A stretch of DNA of 5,700 nt from an uncultured Collinsella sp. (GTDB taxonomy: Bacteria; Actinomycetota; Coriobacteriia; Coriobacteriales; Coriobacteriaceae): the NCBI GenBank assembly GCA_900555765.1, contig USMA01000078.1:1-5700 (forward strand). The letters are read 5' to 3'. The position numbers and the translations under genes were made by a program. The number at the start of each line of letters is the position of its first letter. The first letter of the stretch is position 1. Under the pieces are notes generated by a model. It had not been told where the DNA came from and did no database searches. It saw only the letters and a program-made list of their open reading frames with translations. Below, one piece after another: positions 5,145 to 5,700 of the stretch.

Positions 5145-5700
5145 CTATACGAGCGTTTCCAGATGCGCACGCAGGCGCTCAGCATCGACATCGAGCGTGG
5201 TCTCAGCATTGACCTGGGCCAAACGATAGCCGACAAAGTAGGGCGAAACCACCCAACGCGGCAGCGCCTTGGCAATGGTCCGACCGCCCAGGTGATAGAA
5301 GAACAGGTTGTACGACTCTGCGCGACCACCGTGGTGCTCGTTCAGGATATAGCGCAGAGCTACCTGGATCGCATCGGCGAAGAGATCCGCCTCGGCTTGG
5401 TCTCTCGTGTCATCGCTGGCAGCGATTCCCTGCGGGGCTGAAACATTGACCTCAAAGAACCCCATAATCGGTTCGGTTGAGATGTTGACCGAGATTCTCT
5501 CCTGTTGCCAGACATTTATGCCTTCGAAATTGGCGGAAGTCAGCGAAGCATAACCGTTTTCCTGCTCCAAACCCACAATCTGCATGTGCGGATGAACGAG
5601 ACTACCGCCCGAGAGCGGACCCTTGTTCTTGTACATGAGAACGCTGCGATACTGTCGGGAGTCAATCATCCGCTGCCAGCAATCCAGAGCAAACCGCATA
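5145..5700 (-). CDS. DUF4931-like protein with GalT/HIT-type HPHMQ motif, C-terminal part (partial)
   Basis: At least 184 residues are visible, ending at TAG 5145-5147. The Met codon at 5697-5699 is probably internal, since the family continues upstream, so the gene runs off the right edge. The segment GGSLVHPHMQIVGL (31-44) resembles the active-site region of galactose-1-phosphate uridylyltransferase (HPHGQ) and the HIT-superfamily histidine motif. Further marks are STEPIMGFFEVNV (74-86), GGRAESYNLFFYHL (124-137) and PRWVVSPYFVGYRLAQVN (147-164). From memory this pattern matches the DUF4931 family seen in lactobacilli and gut bacteria, whose reaction is not established. A nucleotide-binding transferase or hydrolase with catalytic histidine H36 or H38 is a reasonable guess. 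It has no signal peptide or membrane segment in the visible part. It converges on the transporter gene, so it is not in an operon with it. Confidence 0.75.
   Translation of the reverse strand, partial: MRFALDCWQRMIDSRQYRSVLMYKNKGPLSGGSLVHPHMQIVGLEQENGYASLTSANFEGINVWQQERISVNISTEPIMGFFEVNVSAPQGIAASDDTRDQAEADLFADAIQVALRYILNEHHGGRAESYNLFFYHLGGRTIAKALPRWVVSPYFVGYRLAQVNAETTLDVDAERLRAHLETLV

Overview
The window looks like ordinary chromosome from a GC-rich gut bacterium, most likely an actinobacterium of the class Coriobacteriia such as Collinsella. This placement is inferred from base composition, the recJ-rel gene order and the recognisable proteins; no marker gene fixes it. There is no RNA gene, mobile element or CRISPR array.

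Bases 1-3893 form a minus-strand repair and stress-response unit. A promoter with a perfect TATAAT (3950-3955) and a short leader with a hairpin precede an unusually long recJ gene (554-3841). It encodes a RecJ single-strand exonuclease fused to a complete RecQ-like superfamily 2 helicase. The reading frame is broken by one in-frame amber codon (3527-3529), just after the first catalytic motif of RecJ. No frameshift is involved: both sides stay in frame and the RecJ family pattern continues across the stop. Only 15 bases after the recJ stop, rel begins (538 to beyond base 1). It is a RelA/SpoT-type (p)ppGpp synthetase/hydrolase, of which only the N-terminal HD hydrolase part is inside the window. 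The recJ-rel neighbourhood recalls the recJ-apt-relA cluster of Bacillus, here without apt.

Bases 3894-4115 are the intergenic region between divergent genes. It holds the recJ promoter, two tandem 9-bp GC-rich repeats directly upstream of it, and a leader hairpin. No convincing promoter was found for the rightward gene.

Bases 4116-5114 (plus strand) encode a ten-helix-type membrane transporter of the bile acid:sodium symporter fold. In a hand alignment it lacks most of the residues that bind sodium in characterised members. It converges on a minus-strand gene (5145 to beyond 5700) for a DUF4931-like protein with a GalT/HIT-type HPHMQ motif. A small GC-rich hairpin sits between their 3' ends.

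The most interesting object is the RecJ-helicase fusion. It puts on one polypeptide two activities that usually cooperate as separate proteins in RecF-pathway end resection, and in this genome it carries a nonsense codon.
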